The notes beneath the pieces are model-generated. The model saw only the letters and a list, made by a program, of their open reading frames with translations, was not told where the DNA came from and searched no databases. The translations under genes were made by a program, and so were the position numbers. A stretch of 30,139 nucleotides of DNA from Bacteroidota bacterium. Lineage in GTDB: Bacteria > Bacteroidota > Bacteroidia > Chitinophagales > Chitinophagaceae. Positions 22,080 to 30,139 of this stretch are shown here, in pieces. Position 1 is the first letter of the stretch, and the number at the start of each line of letters is the position of its first letter. The stretch is taken from assembly GCA_028876035.1 (NCBI GenBank), contig JAGWTK010000003.1, positions 1 to 30,139 of the forward strand, given 5' to 3'.

Positions 22080-23081
22080 TCAGGTTTTTGTGCGGTACTT
22101 TGCACAAGCCTCACGGATACAATCGTTCAACGGTGTAAATGAGAAGCCCGGCAGGGCGCTGAGAATTTTGGAATTGTTAAAATAGGTGCTCGTATTGGCA
22201 ATACGGGCCGTTTCGCGGGTGAGTAAGGGTTCTTTACCGTTAAACAGTGATTTCAGTTTTTCCATTCGCCATGCGAGGGCCGACAAAAAAGGAGTTGCTT
22301 CTTTGGCAGGACGCTTCTTAGCAAATGCATCGGCCATGCTGTCGAACAGTTTTTTGAAAGACCAGTTATCGCCGTTGACAATAAAGCGTTCGCTGCTGAT
22401 ATTACTTTCCATCAGCATCACGGCTGCCCTGGCCACATCCTGCACATCTACAAACCCGTTTACGCCATTGGTATACCAGGGGAATTCATCCCAGGCATTC
22501 CTGAACAAAGCACAACTCGATTGATTCCAGTCGCCATAACCCAATATGGTGCTCGGATTGAGAATAACAGCGTTGAGTCCTTCGCCTGTTCCCCGCCATA
22601 CTTCCATCTCCGAATGGTATTTGCTGAGGGCATAGGTGGTATTGGTATCGTTGTCTTCCCATTTCTTCTTCTCGGTTACTTCTTCGCCCTGCGCCGTGCG
22701 GCCCAGTGAAGCCACGGAGCTGATATGAACAAACCGCGCAATGTTTTTGCTCAGTGCGGCGTTGACCATATTGGCTGTTCCTTCAATGTTGTTGTGCAGC
22801 ATGGCTGCGTGGTCGGCTTTCCGGAACGAAACCTGTGCGGCACTGTGAACGACGGCATCCATTCCTTCCAGGGCCTGTTCTGCAAAAATGGGATCCAGCA
22901 CATCGCCCTGTATCCAGTTCACTTTTTGAAGAATATCGGGGGAGATGAAAAAGGGTTGCTTGTTACCCCGGCGAACTGCATGTACGTGATAGCCCTTTGT
23001 CACCAGTTCACTGATGATATAGGCACCGAGAAATCCGGTACCGCCGGTAACGAATATATTGGCTGGGGGACGAATGATCAA
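22080..23081 (-). CDS. NAD-dependent epimerase/dehydratase (extended SDR)
   Basis: This 333-aa protein has a Rossmann motif TGGTGFLG (12-19), an SSVAS segment, and a catalytic YALSK (Tyr150, Lys154), as in extended SDR enzymes such as dihydroflavonol reductase-like and sugar epimerase-like proteins. The substrate cannot be named. No in-frame ATG precedes the Rossmann motif, so a TTG at 23081 is the likely start. The start region is 67 bp after tldD. The stop is 32 bp before the carboxypeptidase-regulatory-domain gene. Confidence 0.9.
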   Translation of the reverse strand: MIIRPPANIFVTGGTGFLGAYIISELVTKGYHVHAVRRGNKQPFFISPDILQKVNWIQGDVLDPIFAEQALEGMDAVVHSAAQVSFRKADHAAMLHNNIEGTANMVNAALSKNIARFVHISSVASLGRTAQGEEVTEKKKWEDNDTNTTYALSKYHSEMEVWRGTGEGLNAVILNPSTILGYGDWNQSSCALFRNAWDEFPWYTNGVNGFVDVQDVARAAVMLMESNISSERFIVNGDNWSFKKLFDSMADAFAKKRPAKEATPFLSALAWRMEKLKSLFNGKEPLLTRETARIANTSTYFNNSKILSALPGFSFTPLNDCIREACAKYRTKT

Positions 23082-23148
23082 TAAAATATGCGCTGCGAAG
23101 TTACAGTATCCCGTTTGCCGGCGGCGGATTTTTCAGAGACGGAACCGG

Positions 23149-24786
23149 CTATATTTTTCTGCCCGTATTGATAACGTTCACGCCGCTGAATTTGGTCGTT
23201 GAACAGCCATGTGATACGGCACTTACCTGTGAAGGCTGGCCTTTTCCGTCGAAAAACGATCCGCTGAGCCGGTAATCAGACGCATCGCAGATTTGGGTGC
23301 AGGCATTCCAAAACTCCCTGGTGTTGGATTGGTACGCTGCACCGCGGACCATTCCGCCAATTTCGCCGTTCCTGATTTCATAGCATAGCTGGCTGCTGAA
23401 TTGGAAATTATAGCGCTGCTGGTCGATCGAGTAGGAATTTCGTCCAAACATGTACAATCCTTTTTCGATGCCCTTGATCATCTCTTTTACTTTCAGTGGT
23501 GTTTTACCCGGTTGCAGGGATACATTGGGCATGCGCTGGAACTGTATGCTGTTCCAGTCATCGGCATAGCAACAACCCTGGGAAGATTTTAGTCCGAGTA
23601 TATGTGCCTGGTCGCGGATGGTTTGGTAATTTACGAGGATACCATTTTTAATGATGTCCCATTCGCCGCATTGTACACCTTCATCGTCGTAGCCCACGGC
23701 ACCGAGTGATCCGCGCTGGGTTTTATCAGCCACAAAATTTACAATCGGGCTTCCAAAATTGAAGTTGCCCGATTTCCATTTGTCAAGCGTAAGAAAACTG
23801 GTGCCTGCAAAATTGGCTTCGTATCCCAGCACGCGGTCCAATTCGGTGGGATGACCAACTGATTCATGGATGGTGAGAAAGAGGTTTGTTGGATCGAGCA
23901 CGAGATCATATTTACCGGGTTCGACAGGTTTTGCTTTAAGTTTCTCCTCCAGTTGCAGTGCGGCTGTTTTTACATCTTCCAGCAAATCATAGCGACCCCG
24001 GTAGAGGTTGAACAGACCTTTTATTTTTTCTGATTCCAGTGGCTCAAGGTATTCGTAGCCCATGCCCACGGGTGCGCTCAGTGCATTGCGGGTTTCGAAT
24101 CTACCACTGGTTTTATCGGTTTTAGTTACGGTGAAAGTGGGCCAGATGCGGTGTATGTCCTGGTCGATATAAGAACCTTCGGTAGACGCGAAATATTTCT
24201 GTTCGTTGATAAGGAAAAGGGAATTGGTGATAAAGCTGGCACCCGAACCCAGTGCAATTTCATTGGCGTGCATCAGCAGATCCACTTTTTCTTTTACCGG
24301 CACTTTGAATCCATTTTTCTGCAAAGGAGTTTGCCAGCTTACTTCACCATAGCCTTGTTGCGGCGCAAGTTGTACCGGTTCACTTTGCAATTTTGCATTC
24401 GCTTTTGCAATGCGGATGGCAGCTTCGGTCGTGCGTACAATATTATCGTGGTCTGTTTTGTCGGTAGCGGCAAACCCCCAGCATCCGTTCACCAGTACAC
24501 GAATGCCAATACCATACGATTCGGTGTTGGCAATATTTTCTACTGAGCGTTCGCGGGTATTGATGAACTGGCGGAGGTAACGACCGATGCGGACATCTGC
24601 ATAGGAAGCACCTTTTGATTTGGCAGCATTGAGTGCGGTATCTGCCATTTGTTTTTTGGCAGCCGTATCCAGCCATTGATCCAACAGTGCCTGTTCCGGT
24701 ACGGCTTTGCCGCTGAGCGGGAAACCTGTCAACAAACCTGCGCCCAGGCCCATGCCGGCGTACTGGATAAAATCCCTTCTTTTCAC
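23149..24786 (-). CDS. tldD: TldD-family metalloprotease with Tat-type signal
   Basis: This 545-aa TldD homologue carries the zinc-binding and catalytic motif HESVGH (His307, Glu308, His312) in TIHESVGHPTELDR, and the conserved C-terminal Cys528 in SHGCSTTKFSG. In other bacteria TldD works with TldE as a heterodimeric protease that cuts unfolded or modified peptides. I chose the GTG at 24786, giving M/VKRRDFIQYAGMGLGAGLLTG, a short twin-arginine signal, so this copy may be exported folded. No TldE gene follows; the next gene is an epimerase. A terminator hairpin stands only 20 bp before the GTG, and I see no clear promoter. The frame is open upstream to 25155, but that stretch overlaps another gene and lacks family features. 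Confidence 0.9.
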   Translation of the reverse strand: MKRRDFIQYAGMGLGAGLLTGFPLSGKAVPEQALLDQWLDTAAKKQMADTALNAAKSKGASYADVRIGRYLRQFINTRERSVENIANTESYGIGIRVLVNGCWGFAATDKTDHDNIVRTTEAAIRIAKANAKLQSEPVQLAPQQGYGEVSWQTPLQKNGFKVPVKEKVDLLMHANEIALGSGASFITNSLFLINEQKYFASTEGSYIDQDIHRIWPTFTVTKTDKTSGRFETRNALSAPVGMGYEYLEPLESEKIKGLFNLYRGRYDLLEDVKTAALQLEEKLKAKPVEPGKYDLVLDPTNLFLTIHESVGHPTELDRVLGYEANFAGTSFLTLDKWKSGNFNFGSPIVNFVADKTQRGSLGAVGYDDEGVQCGEWDIIKNGILVNYQTIRDQAHILGLKSSQGCCYADDWNSIQFQRMPNVSLQPGKTPLKVKEMIKGIEKGLYMFGRNSYSIDQQRYNFQFSSQLCYEIRNGEIGGMVRGAAYQSNTREFWNACTQICDASDYRLSGSFFDGKGQPSQVSAVSHGCSTTKFSGVNVINTGRKI

Positions 24787-24805
24787 GATGTAGTATTTAG
24801 AGAAT

Positions 24806-24837
24806 AAAAGGGATGTACCCCGTGATACATCCCTTTT
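24806..24837 (-). terminator. Symmetric hairpin between the GATase-like gene and tldD
   Basis: A perfect 12-bp stem (24806-24817 with 24826-24837) has an 8-nt loop and four T on the minus side. It should end the upstream envelope operon. It also lies so close to the tldD GTG that it would form part of the leader of any transcript entering tldD. Confidence 0.7.
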
Positions 24838-24905
24838 GAAATTATATGGCGTCGGATAGTGACCAGGACAGCAATCTAATGATTTTTTGACATCGCTGCT
24901 TACGT

Positions 24906-26645
24906 TCATCCTTGTTTTTGCTCCATCCATAGAAATGCGGCGGCGCCTAAAAAAAGGATTAAAAATAGCAGCTGGGAGTAAGACGATGTTTTTTGTTTTA
25001 TCCTGCTGTCTTCTGCCGTTATCACACTGAACTTGTTTGCATAGGCAAGCGTCGCACTGCGTTGCTGATAGCTTCGCAACTGTTGCCATGCCTGTTGGGG
25101 AAAAACATACCAGGCGCTCATTTCCGTGGCGTGCCATCCGGGAGCTTCCGGCCAATACACCGCATGTTGAATGCCGGGTAAACGGGTATCCTTACTGAAT
25201 GCCAGCATGACTGTACCCACCGGCACCATACTGTCTGCCCCACCGGTTTCCCATTGCAGAAACTGTGGTTCATACGCCCGTGCCAGCAGGGGTGATATCC
25301 GCCAGCTGCCATGTGTATTGCGCTGACCAGCTGCTTCAAGAAGGGTTGACCATAACTGCAGGTAGGCATCCCTGTTACCCGCGAGCGCGATACTGAAACT
25401 GTTTAGCAGGGTAGTGAAAACAATCCTTCCCCGACCGGCTTGTTGTTCCAATGCCAGGCAGTTATCAGAAGCATCTGCCAGCAATGTGCGTTGACCCGGT
25501 GCAGGCACCAGCGCTATCCTGTTCCCAGCTGGCAGGGGGTAGCGGTTGCTGTCGGCCTGGTTGAACAGCATACCACCCTTTGTGTCCCTGATGCTCCTGA
25601 ATGATGCTTCTGCGCCGAAAAAGCTACGCTGACCGGTAGCCGTATCGGCCTTAATGATCAGGCCCGTGCCGTTTTCGCTGATGGATGACCGTAAGTTGGC
25701 AAGATCCGCCGTGCTCATGTTCTTCAATGCGGCCGGGTCTGCCAGCACCACATCGAACTCGTTGAAACTGGCAGGCGCCTGTTTCGTGTTTTCAGCCGCG
25801 TTCAATGATTGCCGCTCGCGTTTACCGGAACTTAGGCTGGTCACCATTTCAACGGCGTAGCCAAATGCAGCAAGTGTATTCTTCAGATAGCTGTTGTCGA
25901 AATCTGGTGCTGATGACAGAATGAGCAATTGAATTGTCCCTGATTTTGCACAGGTAATTGGAATCGATTCACGGGCGATGGTATCGCGCCCAGCGATGGT
26001 CACGAGCTCATACAGGGCCGTGCCGGTTTGTAGAGGAATGGTCTTCAATTCAAAACTGGTATCGGCATCTGCATTGATGGTAGCACTGTCTTTGGTCAAC
26101 CCATAAGCGCGGAGCAGCAGCCGCACAGTCGTAATTCTATTGTGAAACCGAACCTGTACCCGCAACTGTTCGCCTTGCAACAGGGCCTGTTTCCAGTAGA
26201 TATCGGTTATACATGCCTGTTGGGGAGACGGATGAAATTGAATGGGTCTTGTACCCAGGGCTGCGATTTGCTCGCGCGAAAGGCCGTCGCCGAACACATG
26301 CAGGTCCGCCGCCGGATGGTTCTTCAGAAAAAACGGCCAATCGCTGACAGGTATGCCTTCGCCGGTATCGTCAACAGAAAAAAGGCTATCATCGGCATGC
26401 GTCTTTCGGAATGCAGTCAGGCTGTCTTTTGAGTAGCCTTCCGTGAGTACAATCATCCCTGCATTCGTGGCAGTTGTTGCAGCTTCCTTTATCGGGTAAC
26501 ACAAACCAAGCAAGGATGCCATTAATACAACCGAAGCGAGGCAACGGGCCGTCCGAAGCCGGGTACTGGTTCTTGTCCACTCCCTGTACAAGAGCAGTAA
26601 CAGCAGCAGCGCCCCGGCGATCGATAGGATGTAGAACCAGGTCAT
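24906..26645 (-). CDS. Membrane protein with class I glutamine amidotransferase-like fold
   Basis: This 579-aa protein has two N-terminal membrane segments (about 4-20 and 34-50), a long extracytoplasmic part, and one C-terminal membrane segment (about 556-573). The middle (about 265-330) reads LLILSSAPDFDNSYLKNTLAAFGYAVEMVT, resembling the GATase1-like region in membrane proteins that accompany BatA/DUF58 genes; no catalytic Cys triad is evident. This family assignment is by pattern only. The ATG overlaps the stop of the DUF4175-like gene (ATGA), so the two are translationally coupled. Function unknown. Confidence 0.75.
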   Translation of the reverse strand: MTWFYILSIAGALLLLLLLYREWTRTSTRLRTARCLASVVLMASLLGLCYPIKEAATTATNAGMIVLTEGYSKDSLTAFRKTHADDSLFSVDDTGEGIPVSDWPFFLKNHPAADLHVFGDGLSREQIAALGTRPIQFHPSPQQACITDIYWKQALLQGEQLRVQVRFHNRITTVRLLLRAYGLTKDSATINADADTSFELKTIPLQTGTALYELVTIAGRDTIARESIPITCAKSGTIQLLILSSAPDFDNSYLKNTLAAFGYAVEMVTSLSSGKRERQSLNAAENTKQAPASFNEFDVVLADPAALKNMSTADLANLRSSISENGTGLIIKADTATGQRSFFGAEASFRSIRDTKGGMLFNQADSNRYPLPAGNRIALVPAPGQRTLLADASDNCLALEQQAGRGRIVFTTLLNSFSIALAGNRDAYLQLWSTLLEAAGQRNTHGSWRISPLLARAYEPQFLQWETGGADSMVPVGTVMLAFSKDTRLPGIQHAVYWPEAPGWHATEMSAWYVFPQQAWQQLRSYQQRSATLAYANKFSVITAEDSRIKQKTSSYSQLLFLILFLGAAAFLWMEQKQG

Positions 26646-28747
26646 AGTTTGGCCTCCTGCAATTTTCGGAAATATTGATTACTGGTTTCGGTTCTCACCG
26701 GTGCCATTCGGATGGATGGTTGCCGCTGGGGTTTCGGTAACACTTGCTGCAGGCATTGCTGCACCAGGATAATATCTGCTGCGTGAATGTTATTGGGTTC
26801 TGTTGTATTCATCAGGCGACGGAAGGCCGATAATGCATTCAGATAACGCGCCGGATTTTTTATGGCCGCCTGTTCCACCAGTTGAAGTGCTTCCCTAAGC
26901 ACGGGCTCCTCCGATTTCCAGGTATTGGCAGAATCTGACAGTATAGATAAAGCCATGCGGCCAGCTTCATTCGGGTCGGTTGGAGCCGGCGACTGTTTCT
27001 TTATGTAAGGCAGATCGATCTTGCTGAGATCGCCACTCAATCTCTTGGAAGGGTCGGGCGGGTGCACTTTAAAGCTGGCTTTGGCTACATACACGCGTGA
27101 CTGTTGCTGCAAATCTTTGAGCAGCCGCAAGGCTTTGTACTCGAATGGCAACGCCTCCTGTGGTGTAAATAACCGAAGCTTGAGCTCGGCGTCCCACATC
27201 TGCCCCAGCACTGCCCTCAGCTGTTTTTTTGTTTCCGGGTCATAGAAGGTGGCGTCTTCGGCATTGTCGTGTTTATCGGTAAAGGCGTCCCTTACTTTAT
27301 CGGCATTACTGAAATCAGCAGGGTTATCGAGTTCGTCTCCATGTTCATCGCCCGACTCCGCTTCATCGCCCAGGAACTTACCATAGCGCAGCCGCAACAA
27401 TTTCTGGTCGGTGCCCAGGCTATTGCTTTTGTTATTAAAGCTGTCGGTGCCGATGGCTCCTTTATCGCGCAACAACTGCTCCGTTTCAATAATAATCTGT
27501 CGCTGGCTGCGGAAATAATCAGGTTTGAGGTTGAGCGTATTCGCAAATCCATCGATGCTCATTAATTGCGCGGTGTCGGTAAGCCTGGCGATTAAAACAT
27601 CGGACCGGCTTTCCTGGCGCCTGCTATCATTGGCCCTGATATAGAAATAGAGTTCGTCGCCTGGTTGCATGCCAAGTTGTTGTAAGGACAAACGTTGTCG
27701 CAATTCGAAGACCCGGGAGCCTTGTTTGAAGCCGGCGGCAGGTAACAGCGTCTCTTTAAACTTCACCGCCTCACCCGATCCACTGGCAATGGTGGCCACG
27801 ATGGCAGCGTCCTGCAGCGCATAATCATCACTGATAGTTGCGGCGATAGCTACGATGGGTGGTTCGCCATAATCGATGATCGTGACGGCCCCGGGCGAGG
27901 ACACCGTAATCTTTGGTACAAGGTCGGGTATGATGTCGAGCTGGTAGAGATCCGATGGCTTACCAGCCACCAGTAATTGATAGAATCCACTGCTATCCGT
28001 CGTGTACGTATACTCCCATTGCAACGAGTCTTTGGTGGATGGATGCATTGCCAAAGGCTTTTGCCCGTTGAACGCGATTTGTAATTGCGCAATAGGTCTG
28101 TTGCTGTGGATGGTCCAATGCAAGACGGAACCGGTTTCTGCGCGAACGGACAATTCCCGCTGTTCCCGAACAGGCCGTTGGGTATACCCGGGCGGTTGAA
28201 TGCTTAGCTGCACCCTTGCAATCTCCGGTGGTCGCTTTTCAGGAAGTTTGCCCGATGCGATTGTTGATGGTACCGGTGATTTACTATTGTTTGCTGTGAA
28301 GGACAGCCGTGTGAATACCAGCGAGGCGGCGACAGCAATCACCGAAATGCCAATCGGCCAACGGAGGCGTCGCTTTATTTGTAACGGATCGTTTATCTGT
28401 TCAAGTGCCTGCAGGGTTCGCTGGTATTGCAGTTGTTGTAAGGTGGATTTTTGTGCGGGGACCAGCAACAGCAGCTGGCTGCTCTCTTCCAGTAAGGGAT
28501 ATTGCTGGTCGAGCCAACGCGATAACAATTGTGGGTTCGTCTTCCACGGCTTCCTGAGCATCCACCATGCAGTGAGCACGAAAAGACATACCACGACAGT
28601 TATCCAAACTGGTAACCCGGAAAAATGTCGTACAAACACCGACACAACAGCGCATATAGCCAGGGTGTACAACAGATCACGGAGCACCCGGTAGCGGCTC
28701 CAGGATCGGCATAACGTAGACAATATCGTAGCACCCTGCTCAGCCAT
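26642..28747 (-). CDS. DUF4175-like membrane protein
   Basis: This 701-aa protein has two close N-terminal membrane helices (about 22-40 and 46-64) and a third at 130-147. A large extracytoplasmic region follows, with an Ig-like segment starting LSIQPPGYTQRPV and long helical parts (about 380-600) rich in Gln/Glu/Arg. The PP.YT motif and helix order fit DUF4175 proteins found next to BatA-like genes in Bacteroidota, though this one is shorter than many. The ATG at 28747 is chosen because it overlaps the upstream stop by 8 bp; the frame is open further upstream but without sensible sequence. Function unknown. Confidence 0.78.
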   Translation of the reverse strand: MAEQGATILSTLCRSWSRYRVLRDLLYTLAICAVVSVFVRHFSGLPVWITVVVCLFVLTAWWMLRKPWKTNPQLLSRWLDQQYPLLEESSQLLLLVPAQKSTLQQLQYQRTLQALEQINDPLQIKRRLRWPIGISVIAVAASLVFTRLSFTANNSKSPVPSTIASGKLPEKRPPEIARVQLSIQPPGYTQRPVREQRELSVRAETGSVLHWTIHSNRPIAQLQIAFNGQKPLAMHPSTKDSLQWEYTYTTDSSGFYQLLVAGKPSDLYQLDIIPDLVPKITVSSPGAVTIIDYGEPPIVAIAATISDDYALQDAAIVATIASGSGEAVKFKETLLPAAGFKQGSRVFELRQRLSLQQLGMQPGDELYFYIRANDSRRQESRSDVLIARLTDTAQLMSIDGFANTLNLKPDYFRSQRQIIIETEQLLRDKGAIGTDSFNNKSNSLGTDQKLLRLRYGKFLGDEAESGDEHGDELDNPADFSNADKVRDAFTDKHDNAEDATFYDPETKKQLRAVLGQMWDAELKLRLFTPQEALPFEYKALRLLKDLQQQSRVYVAKASFKVHPPDPSKRLSGDLSKIDLPYIKKQSPAPTDPNEAGRMALSILSDSANTWKSEEPVLREALQLVEQAAIKNPARYLNALSAFRRLMNTTEPNNIHAADIILVQQCLQQVLPKPQRQPSIRMAPVRTETSNQYFRKLQEAKL

Positions 28748-30038
28748 CAGACTTCCTTTTGTATTGATAGAATGAAAGCAGTCGCTCAGTGAGCAATAGA
28801 AGCAGCGTGAGTATCCAGCAGGAAGCGGAAAGCGACAATGAAGCCCATGCTGTCGAAACCTTTTTGCCGGGCTTTGCCTTTGGCGGAAATACCTGGCTGC
28901 TGTCGACCCCTGTGAATGGCGGATACTCATTCGGAGATGCAGCAAATTTTTGACTGATCAATGCTGTAAGGATTGATGGGAAGGAGGCATCCCAAACCAA
29001 TCCATTCCATTCAGGATTGAAATGAGTGAACAGGCTGTATTGCTGCTGGTCATTTACCACAGATCGGCGGAGCAAGGTATGACCAAATCCATCTTTCCAA
29101 AGTCGATTCGTTGTGCCGGACACTGTATCCACGATTCGCCGGCGAAGATCAAGGGGCGCCGACCAGTTCCCGTCGTCGGGCAGCAAGTAAGAAATGGTTG
29201 ATGTGATCTTACCGCCGGCATACGTTAGACTATTTTTTGCGACTGGTATGTTGGATCTGTCTTCTTCCAGCCAGAAAAGCCAGTCGGGCTGCTCCGGAAT
29301 ATCCTTTACCTGCGTGGCGCTAACCACGCGAAGCGGTTGGACACCTGTTTCATTGATGGCAGCAAACGCAGCGCGGAGGTAGCGCGCATCGTTGGGATAG
29401 TGTTTGGTGTAGATGCAGATGATCAGACTGTCTTTTGTTTCCGTGGATGCAGTCAGGGTTGGATGCCAGGTATACCAGTGGAGGTTGAGTGACACTGGCG
29501 TGCGATCGCCATGAAAATGGCAGAGCAGGTCATCGGTAAATACAAACACCGGGAAGGAGGCATCTACGTGGTGATTAAGTGCGGTTATGGCTGACCGGTA
29601 GGATGCGCTGTCATCAGCGCTGAACGCAGCTGAAGAATCGATCTCTTTGAGCAAAGCAGGCGGAAAGCCTTCCTCAAAATAGTGCAGGCTGTTGCCGGCC
29701 TCCAGCAACGCATTGATTTTACTATGGAATTGACGGTATACCGGCCCGCTGTTTTCCCTGGGAATCAGTACCCAGCCTTGATCTGTTTTGGGCGTATACT
29801 TCCATTGTGGATTTGCCAGCGCCAGGGCAATGGATGCAATAAGCAGGCAACGCAGCAGCAATAGCAGCTTTTCAGACAATAACAGGCTTCTCCTGCGGCT
29901 GCTGGCCAGGTCCTGCATCAGCGCAGTGCTTCCAACGCGAAGTATTCGTCCCGGCGTTTTGTTCCAGAGATGGATGGCTATCGGGATGGCGATGGCCGAC
30001 AGCGAAAAGAGCCATATGGGTTGCAGTAGTTGAAGCAA
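28740..30038 (-). CDS. BatA N-terminal-domain membrane protein with degenerate vWA-like region
   Basis: This 432-aa protein starts with the BatA N-terminal double-helix module: a first membrane helix (about 8-25), IHLWNKTPGRILRVGSTALMQDL, and a second helix (about 57-75) before ANPQW. The next part follows the vWA pattern (WVLIPRENSGPV..., LHYFEEGFP, PVFVFTDDL), but the metal-binding DxSxS motif is replaced by RENSG, so it probably does not bind metal in the usual way. A final membrane helix lies near 400-420. There is no in-frame ATG near the start; TTG at 30038 is the best start, 4 bp after the upstream stop. It is the first complete gene of the coupled three-gene set. Confidence 0.82.
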   Translation of the reverse strand: MLQLLQPIWLFSLSAIAIPIAIHLWNKTPGRILRVGSTALMQDLASSRRRSLLLSEKLLLLLRCLLIASIALALANPQWKYTPKTDQGWVLIPRENSGPVYRQFHSKINALLEAGNSLHYFEEGFPPALLKEIDSSAAFSADDSASYRSAITALNHHVDASFPVFVFTDDLLCHFHGDRTPVSLNLHWYTWHPTLTASTETKDSLIICIYTKHYPNDARYLRAAFAAINETGVQPLRVVSATQVKDIPEQPDWLFWLEEDRSNIPVAKNSLTYAGGKITSTISYLLPDDGNWSAPLDLRRRIVDTVSGTTNRLWKDGFGHTLLRRSVVNDQQQYSLFTHFNPEWNGLVWDASFPSILTALISQKFAASPNEYPPFTGVDSSQVFPPKAKPGKKVSTAWASLSLSASCWILTLLLLLTERLLSFYQYKRKSDG

Positions 30039-30042
30039 AAGC

Positions 30043-30139
30043 TTACCGGTGTAGTTTTTGTCTTTGTCTTAAAAAATCACGCAGGGCCTGGTTGACAGGT
30101 TCATCAATATTCATCATCCGGTAGTAAATATCTTTTTTC
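30043..30139 (-). CDS. 3' end of an unidentified gene (partial)
   Basis: Only the last 31 codons are in the window, ending in TAA. The peptide (KKDIYYRMMNIDEPVNQALR then DFLRQRQKLHR) is helical and charged with a basic end. It stops 4 bp before the BatA-like gene, so it is part of the same operon. By context a DUF58 or similar protein would be expected, but the fragment is too short to decide. Confidence 0.65.
   Translation of the reverse strand, partial: KKDIYYRMMNIDEPVNQALRDFLRQRQKLHR

Noticed and set aside
24787..25155. Long N-terminal extension of tldD
   Set aside because: The extra 123 codons overlap the GATase-like gene in another frame, cross a terminator hairpin, and lie upstream of a good twin-arginine start.
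28200..28694. A 164-codon plus-strand frame inside the DUF4175-like gene
   Set aside because: Antisense shadow, high in Cys/Ser/Arg, no promoter or family features.
28748..28945. N-terminal extension of the DUF4175-like protein
   Set aside because: It overlaps the end of the BatA-like gene and is rich in Arg/His/Cys, unlike a membrane protein start; ATG 28747 gives a sensible N-terminus.

Overview
This window looks like a chromosomal segment of a Bacteroidota bacterium, most likely Chitinophagaceae or a close relative. Three things support this. The gene families include GldH, a tandem OmpH/Skp pair, a DUF1080 protein, BatD and BatA-like proteins, a large BamA and a short-form phosphatidylserine decarboxylase. 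The promoters fit the Bacteroidota pattern (TTG, about 19 nt, TAnnTTTG). Good Shine-Dalgarno sites are scarce. No phage, IS element, CRISPR array, rRNA or tRNA was seen.

Layout, left to right. (1) 1-5740, plus strand: envelope biogenesis, uppS - bamA - ompH - ompH - murI. (2) 5741-6732, plus: rpmH - rnpA - yidD. (3) 6733-6984: a repeat-filled gap. (4) 6985-8267, minus: a lipoprotein gene and a Mn-type superoxide dismutase. (5) 8461-11645, plus: a Tat-exported Gfo/Idh/MocA oxidoreductase with a DUF1080 partner, then psd, then a 51-aa secreted Cys/Lys-rich protein. (6) 11702-16113: a YjjG-like HAD phosphatase (minus), then a DUF2167 protein, an SDR and BatD (plus). (7) 16125-19210, minus: yicC - gldH - histidine kinase - response regulator. 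(8) 19211-19824: a gap with a candidate small RNA. (9) 19825-20772, plus: an orphan LpxD-like acyltransferase. (10) 20971-30139, minus: a partial gene, BatA-like protein, DUF4175-like protein and GATase-like membrane protein in a tightly overlapping set, then a Tat-type TldD, an NAD-dependent epimerase and a carboxypeptidase-regulatory-domain protein.

Functionally, most genes serve the cell envelope: undecaprenyl carrier, OMP assembly and periplasmic chaperones, peptidoglycan precursor, YidD membrane insertion, PE synthesis, a lipid A-type acyltransferase, gliding/type IX lipoprotein and aerotolerance-like membrane proteins.

The most unusual feature is non-coding. Three gaps (6733-6989, 11323-11434, 20771-20974) contain degenerate tandem repeats with 7-bp periodicity in shared blocks. 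A GTTNTAA block lies at or immediately after a stop codon in all three. It is followed in two of them by a TAAGTCTTTT tail and a GGTAAG-type block, and in two by a GYAGCTG-type block. Other notable points are a candidate roughly 74-nt RNA with its own promoter and terminator, terminators whose U-tract merges into a -7 promoter motif, and a TldD with no adjacent TldE.
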